Source of the DNA: Actinomyces oris
Lineage (GTDB): Bacteria; Actinomycetota; Actinomycetes; Actinomycetales; Actinomycetaceae
Direction: 5' to 3'
Assembly (NCBI RefSeq): GCF_001929375.1
Contig: NZ_MSGO01000041.1
Span: 37,428-101,427 of the forward strand
Length of the DNA: 64,000 nt
Part shown: positions 27,960-35,200 of the stretch, piece by piece
How positions within the stretch are numbered: the first letter of the stretch is position 1
Layout of the letters: each line of letters starts with the position of its first letter
Program-made: the position numbers and the translations under genes
The notes under the pieces: model-generated
What the model was told of the DNA's origin: nothing
What the model saw: only the letters and a program-made list of their open reading frames with translations
The model's database searches: none

Positions 27960-28700
27960 ATGACTGACGAGTACGCCATTGACGCCCCCAGCTTCGCCCG
28001 GACCCTGCGCGATCAGCGCCGTACGCGGATGAAGGGCGGCCTGTACCACCTCAACCAGGTGCTCATGGCGTACAACTCCAACCGCATTGAGGGCAGCCGG
28101 CTCGATGAGGAGCAGACCCGGTTCATTTACGAGACCCGCACCGTTACGGGGGAGAACGTCGCCGTTGACGACGTCGTGGAGACGGTCAACTCCTTCGAGC
28201 TGTTCGATGAGATGATCGACCGCCTCGGTGAGCCGATCACCGCCGAGACGATGAAGGACTACCACCGAGTTCTCAAACGGGGCACCGCCGATGCGCGGCG
28301 GCCTTCATTCGCCGTCGGGGACTACAAGCGCGTTCCCAACGTGGTGGGCGGGCGCGAGACCGTGGCGCCCGAGCAGGTCGCGCTCGCCATCGACGATCTC
28401 ATCGCACGCACCCCGGCGAGCATGACCTTTGATGACATCACCGACTTCCACTACCGCTTCGAGAGCATCCACCCGTTCCAGGACGGCAACGGTCGGGTGG
28501 GGCGGATCCTCATGTTCCAGCAGTGCCTGGCCAACGGCATCATGCCGTTCATCGTGCTCGACTCGACCAAGGCCTTCTACTACCGCGGCCTGAGCGAGTA
28601 CGAGCAGGAGCCTGGGTTCCTACGAGAGACCTTCAGGTCCCTCCAGGACGACTACTACGCGCGCTTCGCCCGGTTCGTTGAGATGACGCCAGGGGAGTGA
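27960..28700 (+). CDS. Fic-domain protein (class II, self-inhibited)
   Basis: 246 residues from an ATG preceded by GAAGGAG. The Fic core motif is HPFQDGNGRVGR with catalytic His171, and it matches the HPFx(D/E)GNGRxxR consensus for AMP transfer from ATP to a hydroxyl side chain. SNRIEG (Ser40-Gly45) fits the class II inhibitory motif (S/T)xxxE(G/N) located N-terminal to the Fic core, which blocks the ATP site. It is therefore a complete, autoinhibited AMP-transferase rather than a toxin with a separate antitoxin; no small antitoxin gene lies next to it. The target is unknown. A complex palindromic element follows the stop. Confidence 0.92.
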   Translation: MTDEYAIDAPSFARTLRDQRRTRMKGGLYHLNQVLMAYNSNRIEGSRLDEEQTRFIYETRTVTGENVAVDDVVETVNSFELFDEMIDRLGEPITAETMKDYHRVLKRGTADARRPSFAVGDYKRVPNVVGGRETVAPEQVALAIDDLIARTPASMTFDDITDFHYRFESIHPFQDGNGRVGRILMFQQCLANGIMPFIVLDSTKAFYYRGLSEYEQEPGFLRETFRSLQDDYYARFARFVEMTPGE

Positions 28701-28715
28701 GGGGCGGCGTAGCTG

Positions 28716-28822
28716 GATCGAGAACTGCGTTCTCCGTCCAGGACGTACTTTTCCCCCAAACGACTGCTGACGGACACCAGTCGTTTGGGGGACAACGCAG
28801 TCCTCGATCAACAAGTACGTCC
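28716..28822. repeat. Compound interleaved palindromic element
   Basis: Three inverted pairs occur within 107 bp: A 28716-28730 with A' 28795-28809 (14 of 15 pair), B 28741-28750 with B' 28813-28822 (10 of 10) and C 28753-28765 with C' 28779-28791 (13 of 13). The order is A-B-C-C'-A'-B', so pairs A and B cross rather than nest. C-C' alone could serve as the fic terminator. The remainder resembles a mobile palindromic element or a pseudoknotted RNA. Confidence 0.6.
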
Positions 28823-28896
28823 CCGATAACCAAGAACTCGGGCTACAGAGCGGATGGCCGGCTGTCCGGCGCTGTTGCGTGGCCGTTGAGGGGCGC

Positions 28897-29061
28897 TCAA
28901 CGGGCGGCGAACTCGTAACCGGCGCGAATGAGGTCTCTGAGCCAGTCGCTCTGTGCGGCCTCCATCGTCTTGACGACGACGTGGTGATTCCACCTGTTGG
29001 CACTGACCTGGTCGACGCGGTGGAAGTGCGGGTCCTCCACGGGATGGTCGAGCTCACGCAT
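28897..29061 (-). pseudogene. Remnant of a DUF5655-like C-terminus
   Basis: 54 codons from the ATG at 29061 encode HFHRVDQVSANRWNHHVVV and DWLRDLIRAGYEFAAR, resembling the C-terminal end of DUF5655 proteins, which are about 120-200 residues long. The rest of the domain is missing because the upstream DNA codes for the YeiB-like protein in another frame. Probably a truncated gene; it could be translated downstream of that gene. Confidence 0.45.
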
Positions 29062-29069
29062 TCGGAGAG

Positions 29070-30104
29070 CTACGCCATCCCGGCCGTCGTCGTCGGCACG
29101 TAGCTGACCGGATCGAGTCGCTTCGATTGCGGGCGCCGCAACGGAACCCACCGCCACCAGGTGACGCACCGCCACGCCCACTCCAGGGGACCGTAGGCGA
29201 ACCGGGAGAGCCAAAGACGGCAGAACACCCATTGGAGGGGCAGAACCGCGGCAGCGACGATGAGACCGGGAATCACGTCGTGGGTGGAGCGCGAATCGAG
29301 CAGCACTCCCGCCGGCACCATGACGAAGGAAGCGGTGACGTAGCAGGTCAGCGCCATGCGGCCCAGGGGCTCGAATACCGCGCTCAGGGCCCGCCGCACC
29401 GGGGTGCGCCAGAGCAGCGCCAGAAGGCAGACATAGAGACAGGCCATGAGTCCTCCGGCGACTCCGCCCGCCGTGAAGAACCTGGGATCACCGCCCTCGG
29501 CGGCCTGCCAGGGGATCGCGGCCGCGCTGGCGGCTGCGAATACGAGCGTCGCCGCCCCGATCCGACGGTCGGCGTGCTCGAGCCGTGCCGGAAGGCCGTA
29601 GGCCTGGGCCGCCGATCCCAGAAGGAACAGCCCGGGCAGCGATAGTGCCCCTCCTCCTGTGAATGCGTAGGCGCCGACCGTCGCCAGCAGACCGAGTACC
29701 AGACGCACGGAGCGCGGGACCTTGAGGACGAATGGCAGGAGGATGGCTCCCGCAACCGCGTAGTCGCGCAGGATCTCACCGGGATAGAGGATCGAGTGGA
29801 GCAGCCCGATCACCAGGAGCGCGGCCAGGCGGCGCAGCAGGATCTTCCAGGCAGGGGCGCCTCGGCGGATCGCGGAATCGATGACGAACCCCATGCTCAT
29901 TCCGAACATGAAGGAGAAGATCGGTACGAAGCGGGTCGCCACCAGGAAGTTCAGGACGTTCTCCGCCAACGGGACGGCTTGGAAGGGCCGGACCGGGACG
30001 TCATATCCCAGGTACATGAGATCGGCGGCGTTGACGAGGAGAATGCCTGCGACGGCGAAGCCGCGCAAGGAGTCGAGGAAATGGAACCGGTTGCTGGAAC
30101 TCAT
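29070..30104 (-). CDS. YeiB-like DUF418 membrane protein
   Basis: 344 residues with 8-10 hydrophobic spans. The N-terminus FLDSLRGFAVAGILLVNAAD is the hallmark of YeiB/DUF418 proteins, and the C-terminus (PLEWAWRCVTWWRW) matches the DUF418 end with its conserved GP(L/F)EWxWR. These polytopic proteins are proposed acyl- or envelope-related transporters or enzymes; the function is not established. There are no obvious operon partners: a gene remnant lies downstream and the response regulator 115 bp upstream. Confidence 0.88.
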   Translation of the reverse strand: MSSSNRFHFLDSLRGFAVAGILLVNAADLMYLGYDVPVRPFQAVPLAENVLNFLVATRFVPIFSFMFGMSMGFVIDSAIRRGAPAWKILLRRLAALLVIGLLHSILYPGEILRDYAVAGAILLPFVLKVPRSVRLVLGLLATVGAYAFTGGGALSLPGLFLLGSAAQAYGLPARLEHADRRIGAATLVFAAASAAAIPWQAAEGGDPRFFTAGGVAGGLMACLYVCLLALLWRTPVRRALSAVFEPLGRMALTCYVTASFVMVPAGVLLDSRSTHDVIPGLIVAAAVLPLQWVFCRLWLSRFAYGPLEWAWRCVTWWRWVPLRRPQSKRLDPVSYVPTTTAGMA

Positions 30105-30219
30105 GGAGCCGACCGTAGAACTCGACGACGGTCATCGTGACCGATGGGGGCCAGTTTCCACCCGGGGTTGCAAGGCGTCGGGGCGATTTCCAACTCGGGG
30201 ACGCGCAACCGGTGCCGGG

Positions 30220-30921
30220 CTACCCACCCACGCGCACGAGTCCGCTCTCGTAGGCCAGCACGATGAGCTGGGCCCGGTCACGCAGCTCCAGCTTGCGCAG
30301 GATCCGGTTGAGGTGGGACTTGATCGTCGACTCGGCCAGGACGAGGTGCTGGGCGATCTCGGCGTTGCTCATGGCGCGTCCGACCAGCGTGACGATCTCC
30401 TTCTCCCGGTCGGATAGAGCATCGATGGACTCTGTATGTACGGTGCCGGCGCCGGGCTCCGAGGGGCCGGCTGGGCCGGCGGTGGAACCGGCGGGGGCGA
30501 ACCACCGCTTCAGCAGCCGGCGCGTGGCCGACGGCGCCACCACCGAGTCTCCTCGGGCCACGGCGCGGATACCGGCCAGGAGCTCGGGCGCCGTCGAGTC
30601 CTTGAGCAGGAAGCCCGAGGCCCCGGCCCGCATCGCCGCCACGAGGTAGTCGTCCAGGTCGAAGGTGGTCAGGATGAGCACCTTGAGGTCGGGGTGGCTG
30701 CCCAGAACCGCGTGGGTGGCGGAGATGCCGTCCAGGGTGGGCATCCTGATATCCATGAGGACGATGTCGGGCTGAGTGGCCTTGACCATGGGAAGAACAC
30801 CGACGCCGTCGGAGGCCTGGCCGACCACGCACATGTCCTTCTGAGCATCGAGAATCATGCGGAAGCCGGAACGGACCAGGTCCTGATCGTCCACCAGCGC
30901 AATGCGCAGAGTTCGGGTCAT
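30220..30921 (-). CDS. NarL/LuxR-family response regulator
   Basis: 233 residues. Receiver domain with LVDDQDLVRSGF (acidic pair), phospho-acceptor Asp in DIVLMDIRMPTLDG (about residue 56), and the switch Thr/Lys in LILTTF and GFLLKDS. A linker of about 25 residues leads to a LuxR-type HTH (LSDREKEIVTLVGRAMSNAEIAQHL through STIKSHLNRILRKL). The start overlaps the kinase stop by 4 bp (ATGA), so the two are translated together. The regulon is unknown. Confidence 0.94.
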   Translation of the reverse strand: MTRTLRIALVDDQDLVRSGFRMILDAQKDMCVVGQASDGVGVLPMVKATQPDIVLMDIRMPTLDGISATHAVLGSHPDLKVLILTTFDLDDYLVAAMRAGASGFLLKDSTAPELLAGIRAVARGDSVVAPSATRRLLKRWFAPAGSTAGPAGPSEPGAGTVHTESIDALSDREKEIVTLVGRAMSNAEIAQHLVLAESTIKSHLNRILRKLELRDRAQLIVLAYESGLVRVGG

Positions 30922-32300
30922 ATCGGTTCTCCTCCTGGGTTCACGGCTGTCGACTGAGGGGCCTCGGAGGGAATGCGGGCGCGCACGATGAATCCTCCCC
31001 CGGGGCCCGGGCCGGCCTCCAGGGAGCCGCCGACCGCCGCCAGGCGTTGGCGCAGGTTCACCAGTCCCTGGCCCCCGCCGGTGTCCGCGGGCGTCTGCTC
31101 GGACGACGGGAGGCGACCGCCGGCCCTCGGGGTAAGCGCCCCGGCGCCGGGAGTGCTGGGCTGATCGGCGACGGTCAGAACGACCTCCTTGTGAGCCTCG
31201 TCGTCACGGTACTCCAGCCTCACCTCGACCGCGGCCGCCTCGGCGTGCTTGAGCACGTTGGTCAAAGACTCCTGCGTCGTTCGGTACAGGGCGAGCTCCG
31301 CCTGCGCGCTGAGCGGACTGCGGCCTCCCGTCTGCTCGCCCTCACTGATCAGCCGGTCGTCCACTGACAGGGTGACCGGCAGCCCGGTCGCACGGACGTC
31401 GTCGACGATCCTGGGCAGATCAGCGATCCTCGGGACCGGACGCAGCGGCGTCTCGGCGACGGGGGAGGCGGGCCGGGCATCGTCGGGCTCAGCGGGTTCT
31501 GCGGCGCTCCGGTGCTCTTCCGATTGCGGGGGAGAGGCCAGAGTGCGGGTCAGACTGCGGGTGTCGGCCAGGGCCGAGTGCGCGGTCGCCCGGATCTGCC
31601 CGAGCGCCTGAGCCGCCTGCTCCAGTCGCTCGTCGGCGGGGAGGTCGATGTCCTCGGAGCCGGCCGCCAGGTAGTGGCCCGCCTCGGCCTGCACGGCGAT
31701 CAGCGCCAGGGCGTGTCCGACGACGTCGTGAACCTCCCTGGCGATCTCGTTGCGCAGCGCTGCGTCGTGCGCAGCCCGGCGCTGCTCCTCCGCCGTCAGG
31801 CGGCTGGCCCGAAGCTGGCGGCGCTGCGTCACGAATCTTCCCAGGCCCCAGGCGATAGCGGCGCTGCACAGCTGTGCGAAGGCGGCCTGCGCCATGTCCC
31901 GGGCCCAGAGGGAGAGCGGGACGATTCCCAGCTCATCCCGGTTCCAGTCCCACGCCCCCAGCGTCGAGCCGACGACAACGGCTATGGCCCACACCGGCGT
32001 GAGCCCCCGTTCGCCCCACCGGCCTGCCGCGTACAGGGACACGACGATCGTCAGATCCGCGGGCAGCGGAGAGTCGGTGACGCCGAGCTGGAGTGCGCAC
32101 AGCACAAGATGGACGCCGAGGACGGCGTCGGGCCTCTCTCGGCGCCACCGCAGCACGATGACTGCCAGCGCAGCGCCGGCCGTGATGCCCCAGGAGCCGT
32201 CGGAGCCCTGCCATGTGCCCACGATCGCGAAGAGCGTGAGAACGACGGCGCCCACGACTCGCACGCAGCGGGTCACGATGCGTCTGTTCTGCTTGGGCAT
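30918..32300 (-). CDS. NarL-type sensor histidine kinase (HisKA_3)
   Basis: 460 residues from the ATG at 32300 (MPKQNRRIVTR); the frame reaches 32363 but the upstream residues do not look like a membrane-protein start. About five N-terminal membrane spans form a small sensor. The phospho-acceptor region is IAREVHDVVGHALALIAVQ, and the ATPase has ESLTNVLKHAEAAAVEVRL and GGGQGLVNLRQRLAAVGG. It phosphorylates the overlapping response regulator. It is divergent from the cas operon across 147 bp, so the two promoters may influence one another. Confidence 0.92.
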   Translation of the reverse strand: MPKQNRRIVTRCVRVVGAVVLTLFAIVGTWQGSDGSWGITAGAALAVIVLRWRRERPDAVLGVHLVLCALQLGVTDSPLPADLTIVVSLYAAGRWGERGLTPVWAIAVVVGSTLGAWDWNRDELGIVPLSLWARDMAQAAFAQLCSAAIAWGLGRFVTQRRQLRASRLTAEEQRRAAHDAALRNEIAREVHDVVGHALALIAVQAEAGHYLAAGSEDIDLPADERLEQAAQALGQIRATAHSALADTRSLTRTLASPPQSEEHRSAAEPAEPDDARPASPVAETPLRPVPRIADLPRIVDDVRATGLPVTLSVDDRLISEGEQTGGRSPLSAQAELALYRTTQESLTNVLKHAEAAAVEVRLEYRDDEAHKEVVLTVADQPSTPGAGALTPRAGGRLPSSEQTPADTGGGQGLVNLRQRLAAVGGSLEAGPGPGGGFIVRARIPSEAPQSTAVNPGGEPI

Positions 32301-32384
32301 GCCCTCACTATGGCAGAGAGCTTCGGGCCGTAACAGCGTTTCGCCGCCGGAGTCAACCCGCAATATCGTCGCGTCATATGTGTC

Positions 32385-32428
32385 GTAGGTCAGGTGTAGG
32401 GATGTAGGTGTAGGTCAGACGGACCTAC
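32385..32428. promoter_or_regulatory. Inverted and direct repeats in the cas promoter region
   Basis: A perfect dyad GTAGGTC-AGACG-GACCTAC (32410-32428) lies 19 bp before the csb1 ATG. GTAGGTCAG occurs twice (32385-32393 and 32410-32418), with further GTGTAGG copies between. This looks like a repressor or activator site controlling the cas operon; no dedicated regulator gene is evident. Confidence 0.5.
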
Positions 32429-32447
32429 CTCAACGAGGAGACCCTAC

Positions 32448-33650
32448 ATGTCAACGATCACCCTTCAGCACCTGCTTGACGCCTGCAGCCCCGGCGGAGC
32501 CAGCGTCCTGACCTCGGTCACCCCCTTGGAGCCGGCGGCCGGCCCTCATGCCTCGGTCGCTCCGGCCAAGTTCGTCTCCGGTAGTAAGCCCGTGTTCGCC
32601 TATGAGCGACGCTTCTGGAACGGGGAAGCCGTCACGGCCGTCCTCATCGACTCCAAGCAGTCGCAGAACAACAGGTTGGAGGCTGCCGTTTCTGCGGCCA
32701 TCGCGGATGGGGACCCCGTACTGGCCCGCACTCCACGTATTGAGCTGCACTTCGAGAAGGACGGCAAGGAGATCGTCTACAGCGATCTTGACCTGCCGCA
32801 CCGAGCCTTCGATGGGCAGATCCGAGCCGGCACCATCAACGGAGAATCGGTGACCGCGGCTCAAGAGTACCGGGAGCTGCGGGACGCCACCGTGGCCCAT
32901 GCGCGCCCGTTGCTGGAGCACAGCCCTATGACGCTCCTGCTCGGCGGTTGGGACGCCAGCCGTAAGAGCCATCAGGGGCGCTACCGCAGCATCCTCGTCG
33001 GTGAGATCATCGGGATCCTCGCAGACCAGGAAGGTGGACCGGAGGCGAACCAGTCCAAGCGTGGAGGAGCCCGGATCGATCCCCTGGGTGCAAGAATCCA
33101 GCTGGACCGGGCGGGCCGTAAAGCAATCGCTGATGCGCAGAAGGAAGAATTGTCAAAAAAGACGTATGACAATTCCATTGGTAAGGATGAAAAAGAAGGG
33201 TTGGCTCGACTTGGCATTGGGGCTATCCCGCCGTCATTGGAGCAGCTCGGTGGCGTCACCTGCCAAGCGATCATCCGCTCCCACGTGCTGAGCTTTGCTG
33301 CGCTTCGTGCCCTGCGCTTCGACTCTCCGACGCCGGAGGGAGACATCGCCTGTCGGGCGCTGCTGGCTGCACTCGCTCTCAACGGCCTGGCACGTTCCGA
33401 TGCCGAGCTCCTCCTACGGGCCAACTGCGACCTGGTGGAGGCCGGCCCCGCAGTCGTCACCCTGGACAAGCGTTACGGGCAGAAGGAGAGCTTCGAGCCG
33501 CTGAGCATCGATCAGGCCCAGGACCTGCTCAGCGCCGCCATCGACTATGCGGTTCAGACGGCCAACCTGAACTGGGACGGCTTTATTCTCAACGTTAAGG
33601 GCAATCCGGTGATTCTGGCTGCTGCGACTGACGATGCGCAGGATGACTGA
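32448..33650 (+). CDS. csb1: Type I-G Cascade subunit Csb1 (Cas7)
   Basis: 400 residues from an ATG with AGGAG 7 bp upstream. It matches the Csb1/GSU0053 family of Cas7 backbone proteins: IDSKQSQNNRLEAAV, DLPHRAFDGQIRAG, and SPMTLLLGGWDASRKS with GRYRSILVGEI. It should coat the crRNA spacer in the interference complex. It is the first gene of a tightly overlapping unit csb1-csb2-cas3-csb3. A segment at about 33120-33230 (SKKTYDNSIGKDEKEG) is visibly AT-rich compared with the flanks, suggesting recombination or a fast-evolving loop. Confidence 0.9.
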   Translation: MSTITLQHLLDACSPGGASVLTSVTPLEPAAGPHASVAPAKFVSGSKPVFAYERRFWNGEAVTAVLIDSKQSQNNRLEAAVSAAIADGDPVLARTPRIELHFEKDGKEIVYSDLDLPHRAFDGQIRAGTINGESVTAAQEYRELRDATVAHARPLLEHSPMTLLLGGWDASRKSHQGRYRSILVGEIIGILADQEGGPEANQSKRGGARIDPLGARIQLDRAGRKAIADAQKEELSKKTYDNSIGKDEKEGLARLGIGAIPPSLEQLGGVTCQAIIRSHVLSFAALRALRFDSPTPEGDIACRALLAALALNGLARSDAELLLRANCDLVEAGPAVVTLDKRYGQKESFEPLSIDQAQDLLSAAIDYAVQTANLNWDGFILNVKGNPVILAAATDDAQDD

Positions 33651-35200
33651 TGGCTCCTGTCAGCATTACCGCGCACTTTCCGCTCGGCGTCTACCACGGG
33701 CATGCAGCTGACGGCAGCCCCGATCCGTTCCCATCGCCGGCTCGGTTGTTCTCCGCATTCGTGAGTGCCTCCCATACCGGGGTCACTGCGGGCGCTGACG
33801 GCCAGGTGGCCCCCGATATTGATGAGGCGTTGACCTGGTTGGAGGAGCACCCTCCCAACGGTTTGCATGTCCCGAGCATGGCTCCAGTTCAGTCAAGCAG
33901 TAGAGTCGCCTACCGGAAGACGGGCACGATCGAGAAGGATCAGCCTAAGACCGCTGCCAAGGCCATCTCCGACGGTTACGCGATCACTGGTGAGATCGGC
34001 TGGCTCTGGGATGACATGCCAGACGGTGTTTGTGACGCGCTCTCGCGGTTGTGTGAGGACGTGCCGTGCCTTGGAGAGATGGACAGTCCCGTGGTCATGA
34101 GCACCGAGAAGGTGGAGGCGAACTGGCGGCTCGATCCTGCCGCAACCGCCTTCACTCCTGAGGGTCTGCGCGTACAGGTCCCCGCACCGGGGCGAACCCG
34201 CGTGCTCCGCGAGCTGCATTCTCGCTCCCGGCCTCCTAAAGCGCCGACGGCGTCCGCAGACATGTTCCGTCCCTCGGGAGATTCCGTCAGAGCATTGCCA
34301 ACCTCCGAGGAGTGCCTGCGGACGGTCAGGTACGAGGCTGTGAAACCTGTTAACAACGATGAGTCGCCTTGGGGCGATGTCCTGGTCTTCTCCGCCGCTG
34401 ATGGGACCGAGCGAGCTTTCTCTGCGGAACGCCGATTGGGTTGGTGCGTCGCCTTCCACAAGGCACTCATTAAACGCATTGGTGAGGGAGCTCCTCCAGT
34501 CGTCACTGGGCACTACCAACGGGATCTGGCGGCTCCCGCCAACCACCTGGCCATCCAGTACGTTCCCGCCTCCGTTCTTGCCCAGTCGACGCTCAAAGCG
34601 GCATCCGGTGCTCCAGGCGCCTTCCTTGTCATGCTGCCCTCCGACATCGGCGATGACGACCGGGCCGTCATCTGGAGAGCCTTGATCGGAATGACCCAGG
34701 TGCGCTCCCGTTGGGCCGAGGCCCGTCTGCACCGGCTGGGGGAGGTCGCCGATGCGAGGACGTTCTGGCGCCCACCTGCTGATGGGACCCGACGCTTGTG
34801 GTCCCCGACGCCGGTGGCGGTGCCGGAGGTGACCCGCCAGCGAGGGAAGTGGACCTTCGAGGATGCGATCCTCCTGTCCCTGGGATTTGTGTGGCGCGAT
34901 CACCTCGAAGCCGTGCCCAAAGGCACCCGGGGCTACCGCTCGTTGGCCGCCCAGGTACGTGAGCATGGGGCTGGAGCGATGTGGTACCACCGCATCACGA
35001 GGAACCCGAGCTCCTACGCCCATAAGATGCAGCGCGGCATGACCGCCCAGCCCTACACCGCACTCCTCAGCGCCGGGGACCTCCTGGCGAACACTGAACT
35101 GGCCGCCGTAGGGCAGAGCCGGCACCTGGGTGGGGGCCTGCTGGTACCGGCAGACCTGCCTGCCGAGCTCGCGCAGAGCGTAGTCGGGAGGCGGCCGTGA
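33650..35200 (+). CDS. csb2: Type I-G subunit Csb2 (Cas5-Cas6 fusion)
   Basis: 516 residues; the ATG shares one base with the csb1 stop. N-terminal RAMP strand ISITAHFPLGVYHGHAADG and the GSU0054-type layout of a Cas5-like half followed by a Cas6-like half; the C-terminal glycine-rich stretch SRHLGGGLLVPADLP is typical of Cas6 folds. It should bind the 5' handle and also cut the pre-crRNA at the repeat hairpin, since no separate cas6 exists in the locus. Catalytic residues cannot be assigned by eye. The C-terminus overlaps the cas3 start by 4 bp. Confidence 0.87.
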   Translation: MAPVSITAHFPLGVYHGHAADGSPDPFPSPARLFSAFVSASHTGVTAGADGQVAPDIDEALTWLEEHPPNGLHVPSMAPVQSSSRVAYRKTGTIEKDQPKTAAKAISDGYAITGEIGWLWDDMPDGVCDALSRLCEDVPCLGEMDSPVVMSTEKVEANWRLDPAATAFTPEGLRVQVPAPGRTRVLRELHSRSRPPKAPTASADMFRPSGDSVRALPTSEECLRTVRYEAVKPVNNDESPWGDVLVFSAADGTERAFSAERRLGWCVAFHKALIKRIGEGAPPVVTGHYQRDLAAPANHLAIQYVPASVLAQSTLKAASGAPGAFLVMLPSDIGDDDRAVIWRALIGMTQVRSRWAEARLHRLGEVADARTFWRPPADGTRRLWSPTPVAVPEVTRQRGKWTFEDAILLSLGFVWRDHLEAVPKGTRGYRSLAAQVREHGAGAMWYHRITRNPSSYAHKMQRGMTAQPYTALLSAGDLLANTELAAVGQSRHLGGGLLVPADLPAELAQSVVGRRP

